This document shows, one piece after another, positions 1 to 7,216 of a stretch of 23,926 nucleotides of DNA (position 1 is its first letter; each line of letters opens with the position of its first letter). The DNA is from an uncultured Bacilli bacterium. GTDB taxonomy: Bacteria > Bacillota_I > Bacilli_A > RF39 > UBA660. The stretch is from positions 1-23,926 of the forward strand of contig CAKPPW010000021.1 of assembly GCA_934177995.1 (NCBI GenBank), given 5' to 3'. The position numbers and the translations under genes were made by a program. Under the pieces are notes generated by a model. It worked only from the letters and a program-made list of their open reading frames with translations. It was not told the origin of the DNA and ran no database searches.

Positions 1-16
1 GTGGGATAAATTCCAA

Positions 17-43
17 ATTATAACAAACTATTAAAAATTCCAA
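17..43 (-). promoter_or_regulatory. putative sigma-A promoter for a gene beyond the left edge
   Basis: Read on the minus strand there is a perfect -10 TATAAT (17-22) with an extended TG element one base upstream (24-25). A weak -35 TTGGAA (38-43) sits at a short 15-base spacing. It lies just after the divIC terminator and points out of the window, so it probably drives the next gene to the left. The -10 is strong; the -35 assignment is uncertain. Confidence 0.5.
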
Positions 44-78
44 TTTTACTATTGACTTCTAATAGTTAGTCACCTCAA

Positions 79-110
79 CAAAAGAATACCTATTTATCTT
101 CAGGTATTCT
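79..110 (-). terminator. Rho-independent terminator overlapping the end of divIC
   Basis: A perfect 9-base inverted repeat, AGAATACCT (83-91 and its complement at 102-110), encloses a 10-base loop and is followed on the minus strand by a short T run. The divIC stop codon (90-92) lies across the distal arm, so the last codons of divIC form part of the hairpin. It closes the yabP-yabQ-divIC group. Confidence 0.7.
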
Positions 111-386
111 AAGAATATATTCTCCATCTTTTGAATAATAATACTTTTCTCTTGCATACCTTGCTACATAGTCTTTATCCTGTAATTTTTCTACATCAGC
201 TTTTAATTCACTTTCTTTATCTTTTAGACTAGCAAGTTCTTTAGTTAATTCTTTCTTTTCTTTATATTTACTATAGATAGTAACCCAGTACTTTCCAACA
301 GTATAGGTTGTGAATATTATCATAGCAAGAGAAAAAACACATAGAAAAAATGGTCCCATCTTCTTTTTCTTCTTTTTTTTAGCCAT
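90..386 (-). CDS. divIC: DivIC/FtsB-family cell-division protein
   Basis: A 98-residue bitopic protein with the layout of the septum-formation initiator family: a lysine-rich cytoplasmic start (KKKKKKK), one membrane segment at about residues 11-33, a Lys/Glu-rich coiled coil at about 35-70, and a short C-terminal domain with a YVARYAREKYYY stretch typical of DivIC/FtsB. In Bacillus, DivIC joins DivIB and FtsL at the division septum. The ATG at 386 is chosen because GGGTGAT sits just upstream; an in-frame GTG at 398 overlaps that ribosome-binding site. Its place after yabP and yabQ matches B. subtilis, which supports the assignment. The coding end is folded into a terminator. Confidence 0.9.
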   Translation of the reverse strand: MAKKKKKKKMGPFFLCVFSLAMIIFTTYTVGKYWVTIYSKYKEKKELTKELASLKDKESELKADVEKLQDKDYVARYAREKYYYSKDGEYILRIPEDK

Positions 387-445
387 AATATCACCCACTT
401 TTCCTGATAATATTATAGACTTATTTTAAGTTTTTTGCAAATTAA

Positions 446-736
446 CTATGGTCTTTTTAGTCTTCTTGACATAAATATTTGTATTTTTCTATATGAAAAT
501 ATATATCCTAGAAAAATAAGAACATAAAATAAGGGGTGAATCTCACCATAATTAATTTTTTTCATAAGAAGAAAGTAGATAAGTGCCATATCTAATGAAA
601 ATATAAAGTTACCAATTATTCTAATGATTTTTTTACTTTCAAATAAAAACTTATACTGAAGAGAAATTAGAAATGATAGAAAGATACCATAAAAAAAGGA
701 AAAAGAAATTGATATTATTTGTAGTTTTAAATTCAT
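446..736 (-). CDS. yabQ: YabQ-like spore cortex membrane protein
   Basis: A 96-residue, very hydrophobic protein with about three membrane segments (roughly residues 5-25, 37-57 and 68-82). In B. subtilis YabQ is a sporulation membrane protein needed for spore cortex formation. Direct motif evidence is weak because YabQ proteins share little beyond topology. The call rests mainly on position, between yabP and divIC as in Bacillus and clostridia, and on translational coupling: its ATG overlaps the yabP stop by one base (TAATG) and it has no strong ribosome-binding site of its own. It is much shorter than B. subtilis YabQ (about 200 residues), apparently lacking the C-terminal part. Confidence 0.75.
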   Translation of the reverse strand: MNLKLQIISISFSFFYGIFLSFLISLQYKFLFESKKIIRIIGNFIFSLDMALIYFLLMKKINYGEIHPLFYVLIFLGYIFSYRKIQIFMSRRLKRP

Positions 737-1032
737 TATTTAAATAGTCTTTGAAAGATACTGCTTCCATCCTTTTCTTTTTTAGAATTATCATCAATAT
801 ACGTAAAGCCATTTACAATTCCTTTGATAGAAACATTACCTGATATAGTATCTAGTTTTATTAATTCCAAGCCATCACCTTTCACCACTAGAAACCCCAT
901 TGTAGTTTCTATTAAAAATTCTTCTTTATCAAAGTTTTCTATCTTCTTAACTCCTGTTATTAAGAGATTCTTTCTCTCCGTTAAAGTGATACTATGATTG
1001 TAGTTACTTATAATTGATTCTTTAGTTTCCAT
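736..1032 (-). CDS. yabP: YabP-family sporulation protein
   Basis: A 98-residue soluble protein of the YabP/YqfC family. It shows an N-terminal NHSITLTERKNLLITGVKKI block followed by an ETTMGFLVVKGDGLEL core and a short basic tail. YabP is required for cortex assembly in B. subtilis and is made in the mother cell. A clear AAGAAGGTGA ribosome-binding site lies just upstream of the ATG, and the stop overlaps the yabQ start by one base, so the two are co-translated. The preceding spoVG terminator means yabP probably has its own promoter; none was convincing by eye. Confidence 0.88.
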   Translation of the reverse strand: METKESIISNYNHSITLTERKNLLITGVKKIENFDKEEFLIETTMGFLVVKGDGLELIKLDTISGNVSIKGIVNGFTYIDDNSKKEKDGSSIFQRLFK

Positions 1033-1081
1033 TTATTCACCTTCTTAGTTAAAGGTATGAATAATTAGTTAAAAAAAGAAC

Positions 1082-1104
1082 AAAAAAAGAAGACTAAGTC
1101 TTCT
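1082..1104 (-). terminator. Rho-independent terminator after spoVG
   Basis: On the minus strand a perfect 7-bp stem, AGAAGAC paired with GTCTTCT around a 3-base loop (1088-1104), is followed immediately by a run of seven T. It begins within a few bases of the spoVG stop and separates spoVG from yabP. Confidence 0.85.
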
Positions 1105-1109
1105 CAAAT

Positions 1110-1379
1110 CTATTCTTCAGAATCCAAAGTATTTTGGTAAGCTTCTAGAATTTTATCTTGAAACATTGCTCTTACTTCAGGATTGATTGGATGAGCGATA
1201 TCACGATATCCACCAGTTGGTGTTTTTCTACTTGGCATTGCTATAAACAAACCATTTTCTCCTTCAATAATTCGAATATCATGAACTGCAAAACTATCAT
1301 CCAATAAGACAGATGCAATTCCTCTCATACGAGAGCCTTCTTTGTCAACTTTTCGTACAGTGACTGATGTAATTTCCAT
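1110..1379 (-). CDS. spoVG: SpoVG regulator
   Basis: An 89-residue SpoVG protein, slightly shorter than B. subtilis SpoVG (97). The family signature is intact: a MEITSVTVRKV start, an LDDSFAVHDIRIIEG segment, then FIAMPSRKTPTGGYRDIAHPI near residues 47-67. SpoVG is a small nucleic-acid-binding regulator linked to sporulation, the cell envelope and, in pathogens, virulence. A strong AAAGGAGG ribosome-binding site precedes the ATG, a consensus sigma-A-type promoter lies upstream and a terminator follows, so it looks like its own transcription unit and may be abundant. The sigma-H promoter known from B. subtilis spoVG was not recognised here. Confidence 0.96.
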   Translation of the reverse strand: MEITSVTVRKVDKEGSRMRGIASVLLDDSFAVHDIRIIEGENGLFIAMPSRKTPTGGYRDIAHPINPEVRAMFQDKILEAYQNTLDSEE

Positions 1380-1419
1380 AATCTTTCCTCCTTTTAAAGC
1401 ACTGACACTTTATACTTTA

Positions 1420-1448
1420 ATTCTATCTTATCTCTTTTCTAATTGCAA
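1420..1448 (-). promoter_or_regulatory. sigma-A-type promoter of spoVG
   Basis: The minus strand shows -35 TTGCAA (1443-1448), a 17-base spacer and -10 TAGAAT (1420-1425), about 40 bases before the spoVG ATG. The spacing is ideal and both hexamers are close to consensus. It lies in the gap after veg. Confidence 0.65.
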
Positions 1449-1478
1449 GAAGTTTATAAGTATTTTACAGGTTATACG

Positions 1479-1697
1479 TCAACTGATAATCTCTACACTT
1501 TCTGTTATTAAATCACTATAGCTAAAGGATTTAATTGTATCATTATCTCCTACTAAACTAACAATAAAAATAGATGGATAAAGTTTAACTATCTTTCCAT
1601 TAAATTCTTCTATTTGATTACGACTACCATTTACTTTAAAGTGAAGTGTCTCTCCTTCTTTTTCTCTTACTTTAGCTTTTATTGTATCTATATTCAT
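1479..1697 (-). CDS. veg: Veg protein
   Basis: A 72-residue Veg-family protein. The recognisable features are an IKAKVREKEGETLHFKVNGSRN start, a Gly-Lys-Ile turn, and an LYPSIFIVSL segment followed by SYSDLITESVEI. In B. subtilis Veg is a small, highly expressed protein reported to stimulate biofilm matrix genes by interfering with the SinR repressor. That is worth noting because a TasA-type matrix locus lies about 1.7 kb upstream here; whether the regulatory link exists in this organism is unknown. Its ATG overlaps the yabG stop (ATGA), so it is translationally coupled to yabG, unlike the separately promoted veg of B. subtilis. Confidence 0.93.
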   Translation of the reverse strand: MNIDTIKAKVREKEGETLHFKVNGSRNQIEEFNGKIVKLYPSIFIVSLVGDNDTIKSFSYSDLITESVEIIS

Positions 1698-2473
1698 CTT
1701 GGATACCCCACATACATCGTTCCATTAGTGATTATTCCACCCATTCCAGCACTACCATAATGTGTTTTATCTATTAATGATATTAAATCTATTTCTTTGT
1801 TTACAGGAGATAAAGCAACACAGGAAGCTATAATAGCAGGATCTAGAGCATGTATATTTATTCTTTTAGGACTAGAAGCAAAATTACTACCAGCTTTTAT
1901 TAGTTCTTCATAGTTTGATTGACATGCTCCAGAGATAATTATTAATTTATCCTGATTTTTCTCATAAATTCTAGCTTTTTTAATAGCATTTACAAAGTTT
2001 TCAGAGTTTTGATAATTTTCTATCTTAGTTTTATCTTTGGCATGTTTTTTTAAAAAGTCATGGCCAGTTATTACTACTATATCTGGTTTATATTTTTCTA
2101 GAGTTTCTGTTATTACTTCTTCTATTTCATTTTCTTTTACTTTTATACCGTATGCTTCTAGATGCATATCCTTATAAAACTTAATACATCTATCTAAATA
2201 AAATTTATCAGAGTCAAATTGGACTATTTTACCAGGAAGATAAAAGTATTCATTTCTATCCAATGAGATTAAGCTTTCTACTTTTTCTATGTCTGTTCTA
2301 TCAGTTTCTTTTTTAATGGTTACTTTATTTAAATCATCTAGTTCACTATCAGCATAAAGTCTAACATCTACTCCACGTAAATATGCTATATCATCTTCTA
2401 TGTCTATTATTTGAAAAACTAAGTCATTATTGTATGATTCCCTAGTAACATATTCACCTAGTTTAAAATTCAT
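1694..2473 (-). CDS. yabG: YabG sporulation-specific protease
   Basis: A 259-residue YabG-family protein. Recognisable blocks include DIVVITGHDFLKKHAKD near the middle, IIISGACQSNYEELI with a conserved cysteine, and a C-terminal HYGSAGMGGIITNGTMYVGYP. In B. subtilis YabG is a mother-cell protease that processes spore coat proteins during maturation. The catalytic mechanism cannot be settled from sequence alone, although a cysteine-type enzyme has been proposed for the family. The start has the GGGTGAT ribosome-binding motif three bases before ATG. It lies 38 bases after rsmA and overlaps veg by four bases, as part of one run of genes. Confidence 0.93.
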   Translation of the reverse strand: MNFKLGEYVTRESYNNDLVFQIIDIEDDIAYLRGVDVRLYADSELDDLNKVTIKKETDRTDIEKVESLISLDRNEYFYLPGKIVQFDSDKFYLDRCIKFYKDMHLEAYGIKVKENEIEEVITETLEKYKPDIVVITGHDFLKKHAKDKTKIENYQNSENFVNAIKKARIYEKNQDKLIIISGACQSNYEELIKAGSNFASSPKRINIHALDPAIIASCVALSPVNKEIDLISLIDKTHYGSAGMGGIITNGTMYVGYPR

Positions 2474-2511
2474 GTAATCACCCAGTTAAGTTTATGCAAT
2501 GAAGTTTAATT

Positions 2512-3306
2512 TTATTTATAAAGATTATTAGCTAAATCAACAAAGATATTATATTCTAACTGTTCAGCTCTAACATTTAAGTCTAAATTATATTTTTCTA
2601 AGACTTTACTAACTATATTTAAATCATACTTTTTCAAGTTATTTCTTAATGTTTTTCTTTTAAACTGAAAACTATCATGTACTAATTGTTGAAAAAATTC
2701 TTCATTTACTAAGTCTTCTTTATCTTTCCTTGGTTTAAATGATACTACTACACTATCTACATTTGGTTTAGGAATAAATTCTTCTCTACTAACTAAGAAT
2801 TCTTTTTTCGTCTCAAAGTAATATCTTAATAGCACTGTTAAGGCACCATACTCCTTCTTACCTACGGGGGATGTGAATCTCTCTCCTACCTCTTTTTGTA
2901 CCATCATAACAATTTTGTCAAAATAAAGGCCTGAATTAATTAATTTAAATAGGATTGGAGTAGTTATATAATAAGGTACATTACTTACAAAATATAAGTG
3001 TTTATAGGTAAAGTCCTTTAAATCTTCTTTAATATCTTGTTTTAAAAAGTCTCCAAAATATATTGATACATTACTAGCTTCTCCAAAGTTTCTCATTAAA
3101 ATATCTTCTAAGGTTTTATCTATTTCATAACACAATACTTGTCCTTTTTCCTTTAAGTATTTAGTTAATGCTCCCGAACCAGGTCCTACTTCTATAGTTA
3201 AAGATTCATCTTTAATATCTGCTACATCTACTATTCTAGTCAGTACCTTTTCATTTTTTAAAAAATTTTGACCAAACTTCTTCTTGAACTGAAATTTTTC
3301 ATCCAT
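2512..3306 (-). CDS. rsmA: 16S rRNA dimethyladenosine transferase RsmA (KsgA)
   Basis: A 264-residue class I SAM-dependent methyltransferase that dimethylates the two adjacent adenines of helix 45 in 16S rRNA. The N-terminal FKKKFGQNFLKN block is the family hallmark. The SAM loop EVGPGSGALT is at about residues 39-48 and the catalytic motif reads NVPYY at about 109-113 (commonly NLPY). A basic C-terminal domain with FQFKRKTLRNNL follows. An AAGGAGCG ribosome-binding site precedes the ATG. In B. subtilis the RNase M5 gene rnmV lies directly upstream; it is absent here and the fibre island occupies its place. Confidence 0.97.
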   Translation of the reverse strand: MDEKFQFKKKFGQNFLKNEKVLTRIVDVADIKDESLTIEVGPGSGALTKYLKEKGQVLCYEIDKTLEDILMRNFGEASNVSIYFGDFLKQDIKEDLKDFTYKHLYFVSNVPYYITTPILFKLINSGLYFDKIVMMVQKEVGERFTSPVGKKEYGALTVLLRYYFETKKEFLVSREEFIPKPNVDSVVVSFKPRKDKEDLVNEEFFQQLVHDSFQFKRKTLRNNLKKYDLNIVSKVLEKYNLDLNVRAEQLEYNIFVDLANNLYK

Positions 3307-3371
3307 ATATAATCGCTCCTTAATAATCTGTTATTCCCTTATATGATAACATAAAAAAAAGAAAAAGTTTA

Positions 3372-3800
3372 TTATTTTGACTTTTCCTTTGGTTGAAACA
3401 TGAATAATATGTTAGAAGCTGATAATCCATATAACATAATTTTCATATAGGCTATGAAGGTATTAAAATAGTTGAAATCTACTCCATATCCATATTTTTC
3501 ATTAAGTACCATATTCTTATCAGCAAAAGCCCTATAGCCAACTACTATTATGGTAGCAAAAACTATACATGAGGTTAAATTATAGAAAATATTATTATTT
3601 ACACCGTCCTGCTTAAATATAAGATTTATAACAAATAATAGAAAAACTAATAAGAACGGAATAAATTCAGGAATTACTGTACTAAAACTTTTATTAAGTC
3701 TTGCATTCATTCTTACTATAATAAATAGTGTTATAGCAAAAGCTCCCAATAGTAATATATATTTTAAAATAGCAAACATTATATTTAATATTTTCTTCAT
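3372..3800 (-). CDS. unrecognised four-pass membrane protein of the fibre operon
   Basis: A 142-residue hydrophobic protein with about four membrane segments (roughly residues 8-28, 41-62, 72-92 and 111-135) and a basic tail (KEKSK). I do not recognise a family. It starts one base after the stop of the preceding gene and is the last gene of the operon holding the TasA-like minor subunit, SipW-type peptidase and TapA-like protein. Tight coupling suggests a role in fibre secretion, anchoring or assembly, but that is inference from context only. Confidence 0.75.
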   Translation of the reverse strand: MKKILNIMFAILKYILLLGAFAITLFIIVRMNARLNKSFSTVIPEFIPFLLVFLLFVINLIFKQDGVNNNIFYNLTSCIVFATIIVVGYRAFADKNMVLNEKYGYGVDFNYFNTFIAYMKIMLYGLSASNILFMFQPKEKSK

Positions 3801-3801
3801 C

Positions 3802-4491
3802 TTAGCCTCCTACTACTTCACTTTTATACCATTCTGATATCTCTACTAGAAAGTCTAAAGTATTTTGATAATTTTTATTAATAGCACTATAACTATCTTT
3901 TGCTAAGAAAAATATACTAGATTTACTTATATCATTAGTAAAGTAATAATTATCAGCATTTTCTAAGCTTGATATAATATAACCATTACTTGATAATAAC
4001 TGGTTAATATTAGTTTTAAGAAATGGTCTTATTGTTGATAAACTAGCAATTGAATAAGAACTACTCTCATCTGCTAGACTACTTAATTGTAAAACTATAC
4101 AATCATTTAATATAGTATTTTGATAAAATCTACCTAGTTTATAAACGTCTTTTATCTCAACATTTTCTTTATTTGCTAAATTCTTATACTCTTCACTTTC
4201 AAAGCTTTTTACACAACTATTCAGTTTAATTTGAATACCATTCATATCATAAATATTATTTTTACCATTATAAGTATTTTGTTGATATAAGTTAATATTA
4301 TCTTTTATCTTTGCTATCTTTTCATCTGTCTTTTGTTTGTAGTTCAACATTTCTTCACTAACATTAACTGATTCATTTATTTCTTTGTAGTGATAAAAAT
4401 TAATAAATAATAGGAAAAAGGAAAAACCAAAAACTAAACCTACAACTGCATATGCAAAAATGTTTATATATTCTAATAATATTTTTTTCAT
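3802..4491 (-). CDS. unrecognised membrane-anchored extracytoplasmic protein
   Basis: A 229-residue protein with one N-terminal membrane segment (about residues 11-32). A helical stretch follows (about 36-70, rich in Glu, Lys, Asn), then a Ser/Asn/Tyr-rich globular part that should lie outside the membrane. Two cysteines (about residues 93 and 131) could form a disulphide. No known family was recognised. Its ATG overlaps the stop of the TapA-like gene by one base (TAATG) and the next gene starts one base after its stop, so it belongs to the fibre operon. A possible role is as an anchor or assembly partner for the TasA-like proteins; this is inferred. Confidence 0.75.
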   Translation of the reverse strand: MKKILLEYINIFAYAVVGLVFGFSFFLLFINFYHYKEINESVNVSEEMLNYKQKTDEKIAKIKDNINLYQQNTYNGKNNIYDMNGIQIKLNSCVKSFESEEYKNLANKENVEIKDVYKLGRFYQNTILNDCIVLQLSSLADESSSYSIASLSTIRPFLKTNINQLLSSNGYIISSLENADNYYFTNDISKSSIFFLAKDSYSAINKNYQNTLDFLVEISEWYKSEVVGG

Positions 4492-5009
4492 TAATTATTC
4501 TCCTTAACATTAATATTTACTGTATATGTATATTTCTTATTTTGCCAATTACTATCTTTTGCTGAACTTGCTATATACACTTTCAACTCATATTTATTAG
4601 TTTGATTTGGCATTACATACCTTTCATCTAATACATTATTTTTTAACTTTTCAAGATTGCCTTCTTTGATGACCTTTCCATTAAGCATTAGTTGATAATC
4701 TAATTGATTTTTAGAAAGTTTCTTTCCTGGATTATCATTTATCTCTTTATATACAACTTCATAATGACTTTTGAAATTGCTAACATTTTTGATACTAAAC
4801 TCATAATTTGGTACTATACTTGCTTCTTCTTTTGTCATGGGAAATAAGTTCTCATTTAAGGTAGATTCATCACTTTCTTTTTGAACTTGTAAATTACTAA
4901 CAGTGTCTAAGTCACTATAGTAAAACACTTTATACCAAAGAAATGACGTATCTAGTACAAAGGCAAATAGTAAAATACCACTAAATATAAGAAATATTTT
5001 TTTTCTCAT
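4491..5009 (-). CDS. TapA-like anchored fibre accessory protein
   Basis: A 172-residue protein with an N-terminal hydrophobic segment (about residues 5-25) and an outer domain. The C-terminal half reads as a small beta-sandwich: YQLMLNGKVIKEGNL, then LDERYVMPNQTNKYEL and a final alternating strand YTYTVNINV. This layout resembles TapA and diverged TasA/camelysin proteins, and its KYEL...IASS block is positioned like the YRLRMWV motif of the neighbouring TasA-like proteins. TapA starts TasA fibres in B. subtilis. No clear cleavage site follows the membrane segment, so it may stay anchored. The start overlaps the sipW stop by one base. The family call is tentative; membership of the operon is firm. 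Confidence 0.6.
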   Translation of the reverse strand: MRKKIFLIFSGILLFAFVLDTSFLWYKVFYYSDLDTVSNLQVQKESDESTLNENLFPMTKEEASIVPNYEFSIKNVSNFKSHYEVVYKEINDNPGKKLSKNQLDYQLMLNGKVIKEGNLEKLKNNVLDERYVMPNQTNKYELKVYIASSAKDSNWQNKKYTYTVNINVKENN

Positions 5010-5710
5010 TATCTATAACGACTCCTTTCTTTTTTTGAGTCTACCCTTTTCCTTGAGTTTTTTTTGATGTTAGAACTATCTTTACTTTTCATCCTTGAAT
5101 CATTTTTTATAGTTTTAATTATCTTAATGATATCCAATCCTATTATTATAACTGTAGGTATTATTATTAAACATACCCATCCTAAAACACTACTTAATAT
5201 ATATTGAATATATCCTAGTTTTGGTATACGGATCAAAACTTTTCCATAGATACTACTAAATGGTTGTCTAGTAGCATCTTCTGTATTATTTGCATCACCT
5301 TTAGTAGTAAATAAATATTTACCATCACTGGTTTTTTCTATTTTTCTTACTCTATGTGTAACAGTTACTCCAGAGCTACGATAGTCTGTTGAGTTAAATG
5401 TTATTACATCTCCCACTTTTATTTTAGAAGGATCACTAACTCTTGTAGTAACTATAACATCAAGAACATTTATATTTGGTACCATACTTGGACTAACTAT
5501 TGTATAAGCTGATACTAAAGCTGGCTTTTGTAATCCTTTTTTTAAGTTATTGCTTTGATCTATAAAATTAACAAGAATTATTGTAAAAACGATGATCATT
5601 ATTAGTACAACTGAATACATAATAACTGTAAAGAAGTAATGCACTATTCTTTTTATCTTTTCTAATAAAGAAAGATCAGAAAAGGCTGTCATAGATTTAG
5701 AATCATTCAA
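5009..5710 (-). CDS. sipW: SipW-type (archaeal/ER-like, S26B) signal peptidase
   Basis: A signal peptidase of the Ser-His type. With the start used here (233 residues) it has a membrane segment at about 24-48, the catalytic-serine box VSPSM (Ser75), VTHRV in which His119 replaces the lysine of ordinary bacterial enzymes, a KGDANNTED box (Asp139, Asp145), and a second membrane segment near the C-terminus before a very basic tail. In B. subtilis SipW processes TasA and TapA, and the neighbours here are exactly such substrates. A TTG start at 5710 is preferred because GGGTGAT lies four bases upstream, the same signal used by tadA, yabG and divIC; a GTG at 5734 is the alternative. It overlaps the next gene by one base. 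Confidence 0.9.
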   Translation of the reverse strand: MNDSKSMTAFSDLSLLEKIKRIVHYFFTVIMYSVVLIMIIVFTIILVNFIDQSNNLKKGLQKPALVSAYTIVSPSMVPNINVLDVIVTTRVSDPSKIKVGDVITFNSTDYRSSGVTVTHRVRKIEKTSDGKYLFTTKGDANNTEDATRQPFSSIYGKVLIRIPKLGYIQYILSSVLGWVCLIIIPTVIIIGLDIIKIIKTIKNDSRMKSKDSSNIKKNSRKRVDSKKERSRYR

Positions 5711-5776
5711 TTTAATCACCCGCTTATTATTCACTATTATTAATATATCACAGTTTAGCTTTTTTTAAAAGAAAAG

Positions 5777-6394
5777 TTATTTGCTTGCTTTTACTGACGC
5801 ATGAATAGCTACTTGTACTGTAAATGTTCTTGATATATTATCTATTTTTGCATCATCAGATAACCACATTCTTAAACGATAATTGTCAGTCTTTGTTTTA
5901 TTAACTGTTTCTTTATAAAGAATCATAGTACCTTCTTCACTACCTATATCTGATTCTGATGACAATGGAGTAAATTTGGTAGGTTTCATTACTTCCTTAT
6001 ATGTTCCTGATTGTTTTTTTTCTAGATAAAGTTTTACTTCATTATCATCAAGTGTTGAACTTGCTATTTTTACTGCTGATATTTCATAAGTTATATTGGC
6101 ATAACCAGAAAGGGTAGATATTACACTAAAGTCAAAATATTCACCAGTTTTAGATAATGTTTTACCAGTTGCATCTGTTGTAGGCATTGCATTAGTAATA
6201 GTTATACCATTATTATCTTCTGTAAAGTCAAGTGATATATTGCCCGTTGTGATAGTATTTACTTTATCTCCCTTTTTAGTAACTGTTACTGCTACAGCGG
6301 AAATACCAATCACTAATAATACAATTAATAATAATGCTATTAATATAAAATAAAGTTTTCCATTCTTTTCTTCTTTTAATTTATTGTCATCCAT
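5777..6394 (-). CDS. TasA/camelysin-like fibre protein, operon-linked paralogue
   Basis: A 205-residue secreted protein. It has a charged start, a hydrophobic signal segment (about residues 17-36), then VNTITTGNISLDFTE and a beta-rich domain ending with DNYRLRMWLSDD and an alternating C-terminal strand. The same plan, notably NTITTG and YRLRMW, is shared with the three proteins encoded upstream, but this one is the most divergent and is followed 66 bases later by the SipW-type peptidase gene. It may therefore be a minor or initiating subunit (inference). The ATG at 6394 is chosen because an AGGAGAGG ribosome-binding site sits upstream; the open frame extends 11 codons further without one. It has its own promoter. 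Confidence 0.85.
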   Translation of the reverse strand: MDDNKLKEEKNGKLYFILIALLLIVLLVIGISAVAVTVTKKGDKVNTITTGNISLDFTEDNNGITITNAMPTTDATGKTLSKTGEYFDFSVISTLSGYANITYEISAVKIASSTLDDNEVKLYLEKKQSGTYKEVMKPTKFTPLSSESDIGSEEGTMILYKETVNKTKTDNYRLRMWLSDDAKIDNISRTFTVQVAIHASVKASK

Positions 6395-6417
6395 GATACC
6401 TCTCCTATTCTGTCTAA

Positions 6418-6446
6418 ATTGTAGCATATTTTTATTTTATGGTAAA
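6418..6446 (-). promoter_or_regulatory. extended -10 promoter of the sipW operon
   Basis: The minus strand has -10 TACAAT (6418-6423) with a TG element upstream (ATGCTACAAT), a 17-base spacer and a weak -35 TTTACC (6441-6446). It directly follows the terminator at 6449-6474, so the operon of the minor TasA-like gene, sipW and the three downstream genes probably starts here. Confidence 0.6.
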
Positions 6447-6474
6447 GAAAAAGTGTCAGAGATTAGACACTTTT
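6442..6474 (-). terminator. terminator after the third TasA-like gene
   Basis: A 9-bp stem AAAAGTGTC/GACACTTTT (6449-6457 with 6466-6474) around an 8-base loop, with extra T residues at the 3' side on the minus strand. The same hairpin recurs at 7183-7208 and 7895-7920, each just after a TasA-like gene. Confidence 0.75.
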
Positions 6475-6482
6475 AATGGTTG

Positions 6483-7106
6483 TTATTGAGCATTTGCTTT
6501 TCCATAAACATTTACTTTTATAGAATAAGTTCCTGATTTAGATGAATCAGAAAAGTCTTCGGCAACCCACATTCTTAAGCGATACTTAGTAGTTTGAGCA
6601 ACTTCTGTATCAGTAGCTGTAACTGTTCCAACTTTCAAAATCTTTTGACCAGTAGGTGCCCCAGCTAAATTACTTGATTGAGTGGTATCTAGCTCTGATA
6701 CTTTAGTTGGTGATAATTCAACATTTTTATCATCATCACTAGTCAAATATACTTTTATTCCAGTATTGGGAAAAGTAGTAGTTACTTCTGTAGCTGTAAT
6801 TAAATAGTTAATCGTAGTTGTACCTTTACCTTTAATAGTAGTACTAACAGTAAAATCAAATGTATTACCAGTACCAGTTAAAGCCATTCCTGAAGCATCA
6901 GTCATAGGAAGAGCATCTGTTAAGGTAATACCTGCTTCTGGTTCATTATAATTCATTGTAATAGTACCTGTTGTAATTGTATTTACCGTTGTACCTGTTT
7001 TAGAATAGGTAAAAGCAGCAAATGAAATACCTACTAGTGCTACTACTAGAATAGCCACTCCTAATATAGAAATTAATATTTGTTTTGAGGAAATATTATC
7101 ATTCAT
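6483..7106 (-). CDS. TasA/camelysin-like fibre protein
   Basis: A 207-residue secreted protein. The signal segment is at about residues 9-31 and ends with ISFAAF, a plausible SipW-type cleavage region. It is followed by TYSKTGTTVNTITTGTITMNYNEP, a beta-rich body, and KYRLRMWVAED before a final strand ending NVYGKANAQ. It is low in Cys and rich in Thr, as expected for TasA-type fibre subunits. It is clearly a paralogue of the next two genes upstream but more distant from them than they are from each other, and unlike them has no cysteine. An AAGGAGG ribosome-binding site precedes the ATG. A terminator follows and a promoter-like sequence precedes it, so it appears to be transcribed alone. Confidence 0.88.
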   Translation of the reverse strand: MNDNISSKQILISILGVAILVVALVGISFAAFTYSKTGTTVNTITTGTITMNYNEPEAGITLTDALPMTDASGMALTGTGNTFDFTVSTTIKGKGTTTINYLITATEVTTTFPNTGIKVYLTSDDDKNVELSPTKVSELDTTQSSNLAGAPTGQKILKVGTVTATDTEVAQTTKYRLRMWVAEDFSDSSKSGTYSIKVNVYGKANAQ

Positions 7107-7132
7107 CTCTATCTAACCTCCTTATACTATAT

Positions 7133-7162
7133 AAAATAACATAAATAAGTACAAAACAACAA
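7133..7162 (-). promoter_or_regulatory. putative promoter of the TasA-like gene at 6483-7106
   Basis: TTGTTG (7157-7162), an 18-base spacer and TATTTT (7133-7138) on the minus strand align with promoters in the same position before the two other TasA-like genes, with ATGTTAT conserved at the -10 in all three. An alternative pair is TTGTAC (7149-7154), 17 bases, TATAGT (7126-7131). Confidence 0.45.
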
Positions 7163-7182
7163 GTTTTTTTTGAAACAAACTA

Positions 7183-7208
7183 AAAAGTGTCATAGATTAG
7201 ACACTTTT
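7183..7208 (-). terminator. terminator after the second TasA-like gene
   Basis: A 9-bp stem AAAAGTGTC/GACACTTTT with an 8-base loop lies just beyond the stop codon at 7217. It matches the hairpins at 6449 and 7895 except for one loop base. Confidence 0.75.
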
Positions 7209-7216
7209 AATAGTTA

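Noticed and set aside
1052..1059. CATACCTT before yabP as a sigma-E -10
   Set aside because: The -10 fits sigma-E and yabP is a sigma-E gene in Bacillus, but no -35 of the right kind is at the right spacing and the leader would be very short.
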